Below, one piece after another: positions 15,544-24,862 of a stretch of DNA of 64,000 nt; the stretch's first letter is position 1, and every line of letters starts with the position of its first letter. Source of the DNA: CAIVVT01 sp963757265 (lineage in GTDB: Bacteria; Acidobacteriota; Terriglobia; Bryobacterales; Bryobacteraceae). Location of the stretch: contig CAVWRA010000006.1 in the NCBI GenBank assembly GCA_963757265.1, forward strand, positions 2,418,001 through 2,482,000. Direction: 5' to 3'. The notes under the pieces were generated by a model. It did no database searches. It saw nothing but the letters and a program-made list of their open reading frames with translations, and was not told the DNA's origin. The translations under genes and the position numbers were made by a program.

Positions 15544-18500
15544 TTACTTGACGAAGAAACCCCGCTTGGCTGGCTCCTGCGAGAACTCCAGCCCATACAG
15601 ATTCACGTGGTCGAAGGCCCACAGGGTCACCGCCCGCAGCTGCAGGTGGCGCGCGTTCCAGACCTCTTTCATCCACGCGTAGCTCGGCTCGAATACCGGC
15701 GTAATGCAACTCACCAGGCTGGGCGGCCATCCCAATTGGATCGGCAGCTCCTGGCATTGCTCCACCAGGTCCGTGTCCCGGCACCACGCGCCGAAATCCA
15801 GCGCTTCCAGCTTGAATCGGTCGAAGCCCGATCCGCCCGGCTGCCCCCACTCCGGCGGCAGGTTCACAAACCGGTTCAACTCTCCGCCCAGGTCGTGGAT
15901 CCCCGTCGGCGTCGGGTAATTGACGTCGTACGGAAACAGGATTTCAAAGCGCGTCCCCGGCACCGCCGCTTTCACCGCCGCCGTGAGCGTGCCGCAGTAA
16001 TCCCGCAGACGGTTCCGCAGGAACGTCGCATCCGCTCCCCCGTTCACCGTCGGGTCGTCGTTCGGCGTAACGAATAACACGAGCGCCCGTCCCAGCGCCG
16101 CCTGCGCCGCCGCCGTTGTCTCAGCGTCGTAATACGCCATCCCGCCGCCCGGATTCGCCGCCGAGTAATCCGTGAAATACCACCACGTGAACTCGCCGCA
16201 TTGCAGCGTTGGTGTCAGCCCCGCCGCCGCCTGCGCCTGCCCCAGCCACGTGAACACGGCCTGCTGGTAGCTCTGCATTTCCGTCGAAAACGAGCACTGC
16301 GTCGAGAACAGGTTCGCGAACCCCTCCGCCGTCAGCACCGCCGTCCCATCCGCGAATAAAGCCGCGTAGCCCGGCGGCGGGTTCACCAGCTCCATCGAGC
16401 TCGACGTCGTCACTTCCAGCCCCGCCGCTGCGCACTGCGCGTAGAAGTCCGCGTGCCACGCCCGCGCCCCGGCATTCAGCGGCGGATTCTGCGTCGGGTC
16501 CACCTGCCATGTGCCCGCCACTCCGCTCTCCAGCGACCCCTGTGCGCTCACCGTGCCCGTCGAACCGGGCTGCAGAACCGTCGAAGGCGTCAGGCTGTAA
16601 ATGTACGCCGCCGCCGCCGACCGGTTGGTAATCGTCAGCACCGCCCCGCTCGCCGCCGCCCATACGCCCACATAAATCGCATTGATGAAATCGGCAAAAT
16701 GCTGCGCGATCGTCTCCGGCGTGTCCGGCCCGAACACCGTCTTGCCGCAACTCTGGCCCCCGATGTTCAGGAAGATCTCATCCCCTTCCACGAAACTGCC
16801 CCCGAAACTCACCTCCGCCGACCCTGGCGTACTGCCCACCAGGTTCCGCTGGTTCCACCAGAAAATGCCGATGTACTGGTTCACCGGTCCCCACAGCCCC
16901 AGCATGTTCATCAGCCATAGGATCCTCGCCGGCGGCAGCTTGTAGGTGTGGTCCGTCGAGTAGTCGAACGCCGCCGACAGGTCGGTTTGCGGCGGCATCG
17001 ACGGCACGTTCGTCGTGGGCACGCAGGCGATCAGGTGGTCGAACAGCAAAGTCCCGCTCTCAACCGTCAGCGTCACGCTGTGCTGCCCTGCCGCCACACC
17101 CGCGAACAGCAGCCTCCGCGCGGTCACGGCCGCCCCGCCCCCATTCGTGTTCAGCGTCGCCATCGTATCGCCGTCCAGTCTGGCCTGCAGGTTCCCGCCC
17201 GTCTGGTTGAACTCCGTCGCCAGCCACACGTCGTGCTGGTAAATGCTGTAGTAGCTGATCGTGACCGTCGCGCCCGTCGGCCCCAGCCGCGCCTGTCCCC
17301 CCAGGTAGAACCCGTCCTCCAGCCCCCACTTCCCCGTATAGCTGCAGGCCCTGTCGTTGTTCCTGATCCAGTAGCTGCACGGGCCCGGCACTTGCAACTG
17401 CTGCACCGCCTGCGGCCCGCTCACCGTCCAGTTCGCGAAGGTCGCATTCCACTCCTGCATGCTCATACTGCTGCCGTTCGACAGCCGCGGCGCCAGCGTC
17501 AGCCACATCTGCTGCACCTCTGTCAGTTCCAATGCGCTGAAGTCCAGCGTCACCCGCAGCGTGGCCGTCGAATCGCCGCCCGTCAGCTGCAGCAGCGGCT
17601 GCGACGCCGTGAGCGTCGCCGTCTTGTTCACCGCCAGCAGCGTGATGAAATTCGCGTCGTACCCCCCGGTCGTCGTCGCAATCGTCAGGCTCGTCCCGTT
17701 GGCCGTCGCCTGCAGCGCGAACGGCGCCTTGGTGTAGTCGGCCCCGTTGATCTGCCCCGCCAGCGCCGCCGCCACCGTCTCCGCCGTCACCTGGTACAGC
17801 TCCAGTTGCCCGTTGTCGGTGGCTGAAACCGTCACCGCTTCGCCCGTGCTCAGCCTGGACGACAGGATGATCTGCCCCGCCTGCGGCCCCGCCGCCGCGG
17901 CGATCGCCGGATCGCCCGCGCCCGCGTTGATCAGCCCCACCAGCGCCTCCACCAGGCTCGCCGCCGTGTCCGTCCCCGTGATCGTGTAGGAGTAACTCCG
18001 CGTGTCCACCGTGATCGTGTACGTCTGGCCCGGCGTGCTGATGTAAAACTGTACGCTCCAGCTCGTCTGCCCCGGCACGATGTAGTCGTAGGCGATGTTC
18101 AGGTACCACAGCGTCAGCCGGTCGTACGGCTGCAGGTTGTCCCCGATGATCTCCAGCGTGCCGCTCGCCACCGGGTCCGGATTGGCGATTGTCTGGGCGT
18201 AATCGGAAAGCCGGATCTGTTTCGACGTTCCGTTCGGGAATTGCACGTCCAGGTACGGCCAGTCGATCGTCGGATATTTGGTGCAGTTGAGCGGCATCAG
18301 GTTCTTGTACGTCGCGTCGAACTGCAGCGTCAGCCCCGCGAAGTTCGTGTCCGGCAGGTACTTCAGCGTCGGGTGATTGAAAAAATCGTCCGCGTCCCAC
18401 AGCACCACCACGGCAAAGTCCGCCGGATCGCGAAACACGCCGCTCACCTGGAATCCGGTCGCGCTGGCGTCATGCATCGCCGCCCCGGCGCCCAGGTCGG

Positions 18501-18558
18501 AGAACCCGCGCAGGTACATCGTCTGGTCGGGTCGCAGTTTGTTGAGGATATCCTCCAT
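15544..18558 (-). CDS. Large protein, possibly related to non-contractile phage tail sheath
   Basis: 1004 aa from ATG 18558 (MEDILNKLRPDQ), chosen because AAGAAAGG stands just upstream; an upstream ATG at 18591 lies in an inverted repeat. The N-terminal ~180 residues (YLRGFSDLGAGAAMHDAS, VLWDADDFFNHP, YPTIDWPYLDV) resemble what I recall of domains annotated as non-contractile tail sheath N-terminal. The middle is Ser/Thr/Ala-rich beta sequence with repeats of NTL-like strands. Residues ~650-1000 look like a TIM-barrel region rich in Trp and Tyr (GEFTWWYFTDY, ALVLFVTPNDDP, RFEILFPYDVNYP). No signal peptide. No other phage genes lie next to it, so it is a domesticated or isolated gene. Medium-low certainty. 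Confidence 0.55.
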   Translation of the reverse strand: MEDILNKLRPDQTMYLRGFSDLGAGAAMHDASATGFQVSGVFRDPADFAVVVLWDADDFFNHPTLKYLPDTNFAGLTLQFDATYKNLMPLNCTKYPTIDWPYLDVQFPNGTSKQIRLSDYAQTIANPDPVASGTLEIIGDNLQPYDRLTLWYLNIAYDYIVPGQTSWSVQFYISTPGQTYTITVDTRSYSYTITGTDTAASLVEALVGLINAGAGDPAIAAAAGPQAGQIILSSRLSTGEAVTVSATDNGQLELYQVTAETVAAALAGQINGADYTKAPFALQATANGTSLTIATTTGGYDANFITLLAVNKTATLTASQPLLQLTGGDSTATLRVTLDFSALELTEVQQMWLTLAPRLSNGSSMSMQEWNATFANWTVSGPQAVQQLQVPGPCSYWIRNNDRACSYTGKWGLEDGFYLGGQARLGPTGATVTISYYSIYQHDVWLATEFNQTGGNLQARLDGDTMATLNTNGGGAAVTARRLLFAGVAAGQHSVTLTVESGTLLFDHLIACVPTTNVPSMPPQTDLSAAFDYSTDHTYKLPPARILWLMNMLGLWGPVNQYIGIFWWNQRNLVGSTPGSAEVSFGGSFVEGDEIFLNIGGQSCGKTVFGPDTPETIAQHFADFINAIYVGVWAAASGAVLTITNRSAAAAYIYSLTPSTVLQPGSTGTVSAQGSLESGVAGTWQVDPTQNPPLNAGARAWHADFYAQCAAAGLEVTTSSSMELVNPPPGYAALFADGTAVLTAEGFANLFSTQCSFSTEMQSYQQAVFTWLGQAQAAAGLTPTLQCGEFTWWYFTDYSAANPGGGMAYYDAETTAAAQAALGRALVLFVTPNDDPTVNGGADATFLRNRLRDYCGTLTAAVKAAVPGTRFEILFPYDVNYPTPTGIHDLGGELNRFVNLPPEWGQPGGSGFDRFKLEALDFGAWCRDTDLVEQCQELPIQLGWPPSLVSCITPVFEPSYAWMKEVWNARHLQLRAVTLWAFDHVNLYGLEFSQEPAKRGFFVK

Positions 18559-18584
18559 GGCGTGCCTTTCTTCGATGGCGGGGG

Positions 18585-18638
18585 CCTGCATCTCTCACTT
18601 CCGCTCGGCGCCCTCCGAACGTTCGTGAGAAATGCAGG
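18585..18638. promoter_or_regulatory. 14-bp inverted repeat in the leader of the large protein gene
   Basis: CCTGCATCTCTCAC (18585-18598) pairs with 18625-18638 with a single mismatch across 26 bases. It lies 27 bases upstream of the ATG at 18558 on the transcribed (minus) strand, so it may be an operator or a leader hairpin. Confidence 0.45.
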
Positions 18639-19036
18639 TGGCGCCGCGCCCGGCTCTGCCGTCTCCCGGCCGGAGACGTTCGCCCCGCGGCGCCATCGTG
18701 AACGCCCCCCAGCGCCGGCTCCGGGTTGTCCAGGCCCGAATCCGGCGGCGAGCGCCCACTCCCCCCGCGCCAACCAGACTACCGTCCGCGGCAAGCCCCG
18801 CCCCGCCCTCGTCTCAGCTAACCTTCTGCAATGCAACGGCTTGTTTTTCTGAACTGGACGTGATCGCGCCCCGCCCCGTTGGCCCAAACGCCGCCGCGGG
18901 AGCTCAATAGAGTAACGATCACGCTGGCGACCCCGCGCCCCGATCAGCGTGCTGCCATCCTCCGCCTGCCCGGCCCAACCCCCTGAGCCCCTTCACGCCT
19001 CCCCGCATTGCGGATATGATGCATCCGGAGGTGTGC
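18639..19036. other. Divergent intergenic region
   Basis: About 400 GC-rich bases between the large minus-strand gene and the plus-strand oxidoreductase. Open frames here are long only because of base composition; none has a supported start or a recognisable product. GGAGG at 19027-19031 serves the gene at 19037. Confidence 0.4.
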
Positions 19037-20353
19037 ATGTCCCTGACGACAAACCGCCGGCATTTCATCGGGGCCGCGGGCCTGGCGCTGGCCCGGCCGG
19101 GCTTCGTCCAGCCGCAATCCACGCCCAAACCGGTCCGGCTCGGAGTGGTCGGCACAGGCGGTCGCGGTACCAGCCTCATCCAGATCGCCGCCTCGATGCC
19201 CGGCGTCGCGTTCCCGGCCCTGTGCGACATCAACCCCCAGAATCTCGCCCGCGCACAGGACCTGGTCATGAGCGCCGGCGGCCCGAAACCCGAGCACTAT
19301 ACCGGCGCGGAGGATTACCTGAAGCTCGTCGCCCGTGACGACCTCGACGCCGTACTGATCGCCACTCCCTGGGAACTGCACACGCCCATGGCCGTCGCCT
19401 CCATGAAAGCGCGCAAGTACACCGCCGTCGAGGTCCCCGCCGCGCTGACCATCGAGCAGTGCTGGGATCTCGTCAACACCCACGAGCACACCGGAACTCC
19501 CTGTATGATGCTCGAGAACTGGAGCTTTCGCCGCGACAACCTGGCCGTGCTCAATATGATCCGCGCCGGCCTCCTGGGCCAGATCAACCACTGCCACGCC
19601 GCCCACTCGCACGACTGCACCTACTGGTACTTCAACCCCGACGGCACCCCCCGCTGGGGCGGCGAGTATCTCCTGCGCCGCAACTCCGACCCCTACCCCA
19701 CCCACGCCCTCGGCCCGGTGCTCAGTTGGATGGACCTCAACTGCGGCGACTACCCCGCCTATGTGACCTCCATGGCCACGCGCTCCCTCAGCCTGCCGCA
19801 TTACTTCGCCAAAAAGTTCGGCCCCGACTCCCCCGCCGCCCGGCGCAAATACGTCCAGGGCGACATCGTGACTTCGCTCATCAAGACCATCCAGGGCAAC
19901 ACCATCGTGCTCTTCAACGACATGCAGTCGCCCCGGCCTTATGACAACCGCTGGGAGATCTCCGGCACCGACGGCCTGTACAATGAGCAGCGCAATGCCG
20001 TCTACATCGCCGGACGCAGTCCTCAGCCCGACACTTGGGAGTCCTTCGCGCCCTACCAGAAGCAGTTCGACCACCCCTGGTACACCGACCTGGAGCGCTC
20101 CGACGCCGCCGCGCTCCGCAGCGGCCTCGGCCACGGCGGCCCGGATCTCATCGAGGTCCGCCTCTTCATCGACGCCGTCCGCCACCGCACGCCCACGCCG
20201 CTCGACATCTACGATTCGGTGCTCATGAGTTCGCTGATTCCGCTCTCCGAGTACTCCATCGCCCACTCGAGTGTCCCCGTCCCGTTCCCCGATTTCACCC
20301 GCGGCAAATGGAAATCCCGCAAGCCCTATTTCGCCCTCGCCGCCGCGTCGTGA
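19037..20353 (+). CDS. Tat-exported Gfo/Idh/MocA family protein, GH109-like
   Basis: 438 aa; ATG 19037 is preferred because GGAGG precedes it. A twin-arginine signal (NRRHFIGAAGLALARPGF) starts the protein. The Rossmann nucleotide site is VGTGGRGTSL, and LIATPWELHTPMA is the usual second-domain entry. YPTHALGPVLSWMDLNCGD resembles the conserved block of GH109 alpha-N-acetylgalactosaminidases, which use NAD(H) tightly bound and belong to this fold. The likely role is periplasmic glycoside or sugar oxidation/hydrolysis. The exact substrate cannot be told from sequence. Confidence 0.85.
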   Translation: MSLTTNRRHFIGAAGLALARPGFVQPQSTPKPVRLGVVGTGGRGTSLIQIAASMPGVAFPALCDINPQNLARAQDLVMSAGGPKPEHYTGAEDYLKLVARDDLDAVLIATPWELHTPMAVASMKARKYTAVEVPAALTIEQCWDLVNTHEHTGTPCMMLENWSFRRDNLAVLNMIRAGLLGQINHCHAAHSHDCTYWYFNPDGTPRWGGEYLLRRNSDPYPTHALGPVLSWMDLNCGDYPAYVTSMATRSLSLPHYFAKKFGPDSPAARRKYVQGDIVTSLIKTIQGNTIVLFNDMQSPRPYDNRWEISGTDGLYNEQRNAVYIAGRSPQPDTWESFAPYQKQFDHPWYTDLERSDAAALRSGLGHGGPDLIEVRLFIDAVRHRTPTPLDIYDSVLMSSLIPLSEYSIAHSSVPVPFPDFTRGKWKSRKPYFALAAAS

Positions 20354-20567
20354 GGCCCGCGCGGCGGGGCCGCGCCCAACCGCCAACTGGCCGCCGCACG
20401 ATGCCGGCGGGCTGAAGCGGTTATGAGTGGTCACCGCTCTATTTCGATCATCAATAAGTGCGGCAAGGGCTTCAATTGCCCAATTGGCGATAATCCGCCC
20501 GGAACGAGGCAGGGCTCCCTGAACGCTGCACCTTGCGATTCGATCCTTGGTGCGGTAGCTTCAGGAC

Positions 20568-21158
20568 ATGCTGGACGAGACGCCCTTGGCGTGGGCGACG
20601 ATGAGCCTCCATGAACTCCTAGATTTGCTCCAGAAAGCCTCAGTCGGCAGCACAGCAGGTGAGGACCAAGTCAACCGTCTGAAATGCCTGATCTCCGTCC
20701 GGACGGCCGAGATGGTCAGCGGAAAATTGGCACAGACCTCTGAGTCCATTGGAAAGAGCGCAAACACTATCAAAGAGGCACTCGTTCACGCTGAATCCAT
20801 CGGAAAAGCCACGATCAAGAACAGCTCGAATTACCTCATAAACGCGATCAAAGTAGAAACGGAATCTGCTGCAAACAATGCTAAGCAAATTGAAACAGAG
20901 ATCGCGAAATTGACTTCTGCCCTCCATTCCGTAGCTGGAGACCTACGCGACGCAGGTGCGCAGAATTCCAAAGCTGCGTCTAGGCTAAGCAACTTCACGC
21001 TTCTCCTGGGCATAGGCACCTCCCTTCTGTTTCTAGCCGCATGCTGGCAGGCGTGGGAAGCGCACCGTCAGGTGGGCGTTATCTCCAGGCAACTTCAGTT
21101 CGCCGAGCGGCAGGCCGCTGCGGCTTCATCACCGCCCTCCGCGACAAGAAATAGATGA
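20568..21158 (+). CDS. Coiled-coil membrane protein of unknown function
   Basis: 196 aa. Residues ~50-140 have heptad-like spacing with many Ser, Lys, Glu and Ile residues (long helix), followed by one transmembrane segment (LLLGIGTSLLFLAACW) and a short cytoplasmic or periplasmic tail. The ~200 bases upstream hold no gene. Local base composition is lower in GC than its neighbours, hinting at recent gain. No family recognised; shape recalls methyl-accepting or phage spanin-like helical proteins but lacks their motifs. Confidence 0.6.
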   Translation: MLDETPLAWATMSLHELLDLLQKASVGSTAGEDQVNRLKCLISVRTAEMVSGKLAQTSESIGKSANTIKEALVHAESIGKATIKNSSNYLINAIKVETESAANNAKQIETEIAKLTSALHSVAGDLRDAGAQNSKAASRLSNFTLLLGIGTSLLFLAACWQAWEAHRQVGVISRQLQFAERQAAAASSPPSATRNR

Positions 21159-21378
21159 ATAGTGCGAGAGACCTAAGGCCGCAGCAAAGCTTAATGCCTC
21201 ATCCCACTTCGCAACCATGCGATCGCCAGAGCGCGAGCCACGCGGGGCGGCCCATAACGGCTTCCCGGAGCGGCGGAGGATCCTAGGTCGCCCGCGTCGC
21301 CTGCTCTCATGGGGAGGTTAGCGCACCGGGGGGCGGAACCTCAGCCCGCGTTCCGGACGGGTTTGCGGCTGCTCGCGC

Positions 21379-22896
21379 CTACTTCGCCTGCATCCCCGCC
21401 AGCGCCACGCCCGTCTCTTCCTCCACCTTGGCGTGCAGGCTGTTGCCGTGCGCGTCCATGGTCACGATGGCCGGGAAGTCCTTGACCTGCAGGTGCCACA
21501 TCGCCTCGGGAACGCCCAGTTCCAGCAGCTTCACGCCCAGCACCTTCTCCACCGTCCGCGCGTAATACTGCGCCGCGCCGCCGATGGCGTTCAGGTACAC
21601 CGCGCCGCACTCCTCCAGCGCCGCCAGCGTCTTCGGCCCCATGCCGCCCTTGCCCATCACCGCCTTGACGCCGTAGCGCCGCAGCACCTCGTGCTCGTAC
21701 GGTTCCTCGCGGATGCTGGTGGTCGGCCCCGCCGCCTTCACCTGCCACTCCCCGCCTTCCTTCAGCATCACCGGACCGCAGTGGTACAGCACCGCGCCCT
21801 CCAGGTCCACCGGCGGCGGGTTCTTCATCAGATACGCGTGCACCGCGTCGCGCCCGGTGTACATCTCGCCCGTGATCAGCACCACGTCGCCCACCTTCAG
21901 CGTCCGCATCGTGGCCGCCGTCAGCGGCGCCGTCAGCACCACCTCGCGCCCGCTCAGCGGGAAGCCTTCGCCCGCCGCCATCGCCTGCACCGGCGCCGCC
22001 GGGTCGCGGTACAGCCAGCGCTGGATCGCGCCGCTGGTCGGGTCCAGCACCACCCCCAGCCGCCGGAACGCCCAGCAGTCGTAAGCCACGGATACGAAGA
22101 AGCTGGCCGGCAGCCGGTTGGCCGCCGTGATCTTGCATCCGATCAGGCTCGCCTTGCCGCCGAAGCCCATCGCCCCGACGCCCAGCCGGTTGGCCTCGTC
22201 CATGATCTCGGCCTCCAGCTTCGCCAGCTCGGGATTCGGGTTCACGTCGTCCAACGTCCGGAATAGCTGGTACTTCGCCAGCAGGTAGCCATGCGCCCGG
22301 TCGCTGCCGATGCACACCCCCAGCGCGCCCGGCGCGCAGCCCTGCCCCTGCGCCTGCCATACCGCGTGCAGCAGGCACTTCTTGACCCCCGCCAGGTCGC
22401 GCCCGGCGCGCCCTAGGTGCTCCAGTTCGCACGGCAGCGAGTACTGGATGTTCTTGTTCTCGCAGCCGCCGCCCTTCAGCAGCAGCTTGACCTCGATCTC
22501 GTCCTGCTCCCACTGCTCGAAGTGGATCACCGGCGTCTCCGCGCCTAGGTTGTTGCCCGAGTTCTTGTCCGTCAGCGAATCCACCGAATTCGGCCGCAAT
22601 TTGCCCCGTCGCGTGGCCTCGGCAACGGCTTCGCGAATCGCCGCCGCGAAGCGGATCTGGTTCACGCCCGCCGGCGCGTGGACGACGAACGTCGGCATGC
22701 CGGTATCCTGGCAGATCGCCCCCTCGTCTTCGAGCGCCATGTCGATGTTGGTGGCGATGATGTTCAGCGCCTGCTTGGACTGCGTGGCCGGCGTCTCGAC
22801 GGCCAGCGCATCGCCCATCGCGCGGCGCACGTCGGGCGGCAGGTTGGTGGAGGTTTGAGTGATCAGTTCGAGCAGGCTGGAGAAGAGCAGTTGCAT
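21379..22896 (-). CDS. Class I (iron-sulfur) fumarate hydratase, fused alpha-beta form
   Basis: 505 aa, the usual size for single-chain class I fumarases. AICQDTGMP (C62), a Cys in GALGVCIGSD (~194) and one in ASLIGCKIT (~254) are placed as the three ligands of the labile [4Fe-4S] cluster. The C-terminal half has the beta-domain blocks GEMYTGRDAVHAYL, GPTTSIREEPYEHEVL and KGGMG. The reaction is reversible hydration of fumarate to malate in the TCA cycle. Tartrate dehydratase shares this fold, but the fused form and context favour fumarase. Confidence 0.92.
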   Translation of the reverse strand: MQLLFSSLLELITQTSTNLPPDVRRAMGDALAVETPATQSKQALNIIATNIDMALEDEGAICQDTGMPTFVVHAPAGVNQIRFAAAIREAVAEATRRGKLRPNSVDSLTDKNSGNNLGAETPVIHFEQWEQDEIEVKLLLKGGGCENKNIQYSLPCELEHLGRAGRDLAGVKKCLLHAVWQAQGQGCAPGALGVCIGSDRAHGYLLAKYQLFRTLDDVNPNPELAKLEAEIMDEANRLGVGAMGFGGKASLIGCKITAANRLPASFFVSVAYDCWAFRRLGVVLDPTSGAIQRWLYRDPAAPVQAMAAGEGFPLSGREVVLTAPLTAATMRTLKVGDVVLITGEMYTGRDAVHAYLMKNPPPVDLEGAVLYHCGPVMLKEGGEWQVKAAGPTTSIREEPYEHEVLRRYGVKAVMGKGGMGPKTLAALEECGAVYLNAIGGAAQYYARTVEKVLGVKLLELGVPEAMWHLQVKDFPAIVTMDAHGNSLHAKVEEETGVALAGMQAK

Positions 22897-23095
22897 GGGA
22901 AGGGGCCTCGAACTTCCATTGTCCCCCCAAACCCGCGCCGTCGCGCGCTGGCGCTCTCAATCCAGCTCTAGCCAGCCTGGAATCACCGCGGATTGGTCGT
23001 GATTTCACCGTGTCGTGACGGCAAAAACACCTCTGTTTCACGCTGCTTGCCGGGTACCGGCCGCCGCGGCCCTCCCGTTCGGCGTCCCGATGGGC

Positions 23096-23101
23096 TATAC
23101 T
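23096..23101 (+). promoter_or_regulatory. Candidate -10 box before zinc-ribbon gene
   Basis: TATACT lies 46 bases upstream of GTG 23147. No convincing -35 at 17 bases. Low confidence. Confidence 0.3.
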
Positions 23102-23146
23102 GCGATTCCAGGTTGGTGCCGCCTGAGCAAGTTCAGCGGAGGGTCT

Positions 23147-23416
23147 GTGGCTGATTACCGGCTGGGTGACGACCTCGACGATTACTGCGTCAAGTGCAAG
23201 CGCGTGACCAACCACTCGCTGCTGGCGATGGTCGATCACGAACCGGCCAAACTCCGCTGCCGCAGTTGCTACAACGAGCACAGCTTCCGCCATAGCGAGA
23301 TCCCGCCTTCGAAAAAGGACCTCAAGAAGGCCGATCTGTTCAAGACGGTGCTCTCCTCCGTCGCTCCTGAAACCCCGCCGCAAGAGCCTCCAACTACCAA
23401 GAAGGCAAAGGAATAG
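23147..23416 (+). CDS. Small zinc-ribbon protein
   Basis: 89 aa from GTG 23147, preceded by GGAGGG; the longer open frame upstream lacks a ribosome site. Two CxxC knuckles (CVKC and CRSC, ~22 residues apart) form a probable single zinc site. The C-terminal ~40 residues are rich in Lys, Pro and Glu and look disordered. It precedes the CCA-adding enzyme gene by 35 bases on the same strand. A nucleic-acid-binding role is plausible but unproven. Confidence 0.7.
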   Translation: MADYRLGDDLDDYCVKCKRVTNHSLLAMVDHEPAKLRCRSCYNEHSFRHSEIPPSKKDLKKADLFKTVLSSVAPETPPQEPPTTKKAKE

Positions 23417-23451
23417 GCCGCGCCGGACCTCGCCGGGGCTAGGATAAAGCG

Positions 23452-24783
23452 ATGGCATCGGGTCCGCTCCAGCTCGCCCAGGAAGTCGCGCTGATGCTGC
23501 GCGCGGCCGGCCACCGCGTCTACTTCGTGGGCGGGTACGTCCGCGACCGGCTGCTGGGCCGCGCATCCGCGGACATCGACCTGTGCACCGACGCGCCGCC
23601 GGCGCGGCTGCTGGAGCTGTTCCCGGGTGCGCCCCAGGTGGGCGCGCATTTCGGCGTCGTGTTGGTGCGCAGCGAAGGGGTCGAAGTGCAGCTTGCCACA
23701 TTCCGCAGCGACCACTCCTATGGCGACGGGCGCCGGCCGGAAGCCGTTTCCTTTGAAACGGATCCGCGCCAGGACGTGCTGCGGCGCGACTTCACCGTCA
23801 ACGCCCTGCTGGAGGACCCGTTCAGCGGCGCAATCGTGGATTACGTCGGCGGGCGGGCGGACCTGGAGGCGGGCCTGATCCGCGCCATCGGCGACCCCCG
23901 TCAACGCTTCGCCGAGGACCATTTGCGGCTGCTCCGGGCGGTGCGATTCGCGGCCCGGCTGGGCTTCGAGATCGAGGCCGGTACGCTGGCCGCGATGCGC
24001 GAGATGGCGCCTGCAATCCACCGCATTGCGGCCGAGCGGGTGCGCGATGAGCTGACGCGCATCCTGACCGAAGGCGGCGCGCGGCGGGGCGTCGAACTGC
24101 TGGATGCGACGGGCTTGTTGCACCAGGTCCTGCCCGAGCTGGAGCGCCTGAAAGGCGTCCCCCAGCCGCCCGATTACCATCCCGAAGGCGACGTCTGGAT
24201 CCACACGCTGCTGGTGCTGGATGCGGTGGGGCCGTGCACGCCCGAGCTGGGCTGGGCGGCGCTGCTGCACGACGTCGGCAAGCCGGCGACGATGCGTGTC
24301 ACGGACCGCATCCGCTTCCACGGCCACGGTGAGTTGGGGGCGCGGATGGCGCGGGCGATCCTGACGCGGCTGCGGGCGTCGAACGAACTGATCGAGACCG
24401 TGGCGTCACACGTGGCGGCGCACATGCGCTTCCAGGACGCGCCGCGGATGGGCGAGGCGGCGTTCCGGCGCTTCCTGCGGCTCCCGCGCTTCGACGAATT
24501 GCTCCAGCTGCACGAGGCCGACCGGCGCGGTTCGCGGATGGACTTGAGGACGGTGGAAGCAGTGCGCCAGCGGCGGGCGGCGCTGACCCAGGCCGACATC
24601 CACCCCCAGCCGCTGCTGAATGGACGCGACCTCATGGCTCTGGGCCACGCCGAGGGTCCGGCGCTGGGCGAGATGCTGAAGGCGCTCGAGGAGGAGCAAC
24701 TCGAGGGGCGACTGCGCACGCGCGAGGAGGCGCTCGAGTGGATCAAAGCGCGGTTCCCGGTGTCCGGGCGGGCGGGCGGTTGA
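23452..24783 (+). CDS. CCA tRNA nucleotidyltransferase / poly(A) polymerase family with HD domain
   Basis: 443 aa. The nucleotidyltransferase head has GGYVRDRLLG and the metal-binding pair in ADIDLCT, RRDFTVNALL and the RNA-binding neck DLEAGLIRAIGDP with RLLRAVRFAARLGF. The C-terminal half contains an HD phosphohydrolase domain (HTLLVLD, ALLHDVGKP). HD-bearing members usually add CCA or part of it to tRNA 3' ends, and may also remove 2',3'-cyclic phosphates. Whether it adds A only, CC only or CCA cannot be decided from this view. Confidence 0.9.
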   Translation: MASGPLQLAQEVALMLRAAGHRVYFVGGYVRDRLLGRASADIDLCTDAPPARLLELFPGAPQVGAHFGVVLVRSEGVEVQLATFRSDHSYGDGRRPEAVSFETDPRQDVLRRDFTVNALLEDPFSGAIVDYVGGRADLEAGLIRAIGDPRQRFAEDHLRLLRAVRFAARLGFEIEAGTLAAMREMAPAIHRIAAERVRDELTRILTEGGARRGVELLDATGLLHQVLPELERLKGVPQPPDYHPEGDVWIHTLLVLDAVGPCTPELGWAALLHDVGKPATMRVTDRIRFHGHGELGARMARAILTRLRASNELIETVASHVAAHMRFQDAPRMGEAAFRRFLRLPRFDELLQLHEADRRGSRMDLRTVEAVRQRRAALTQADIHPQPLLNGRDLMALGHAEGPALGEMLKALEEEQLEGRLRTREEALEWIKARFPVSGRAGG

Positions 24784-24862
24784 GCGCGGGTTTCGTGTGG
24801 TGAGCCAGTTCCCAGTTGGCGTTGATCGGGCGTTACACTGATTCACGCAAAACAGCGATACA

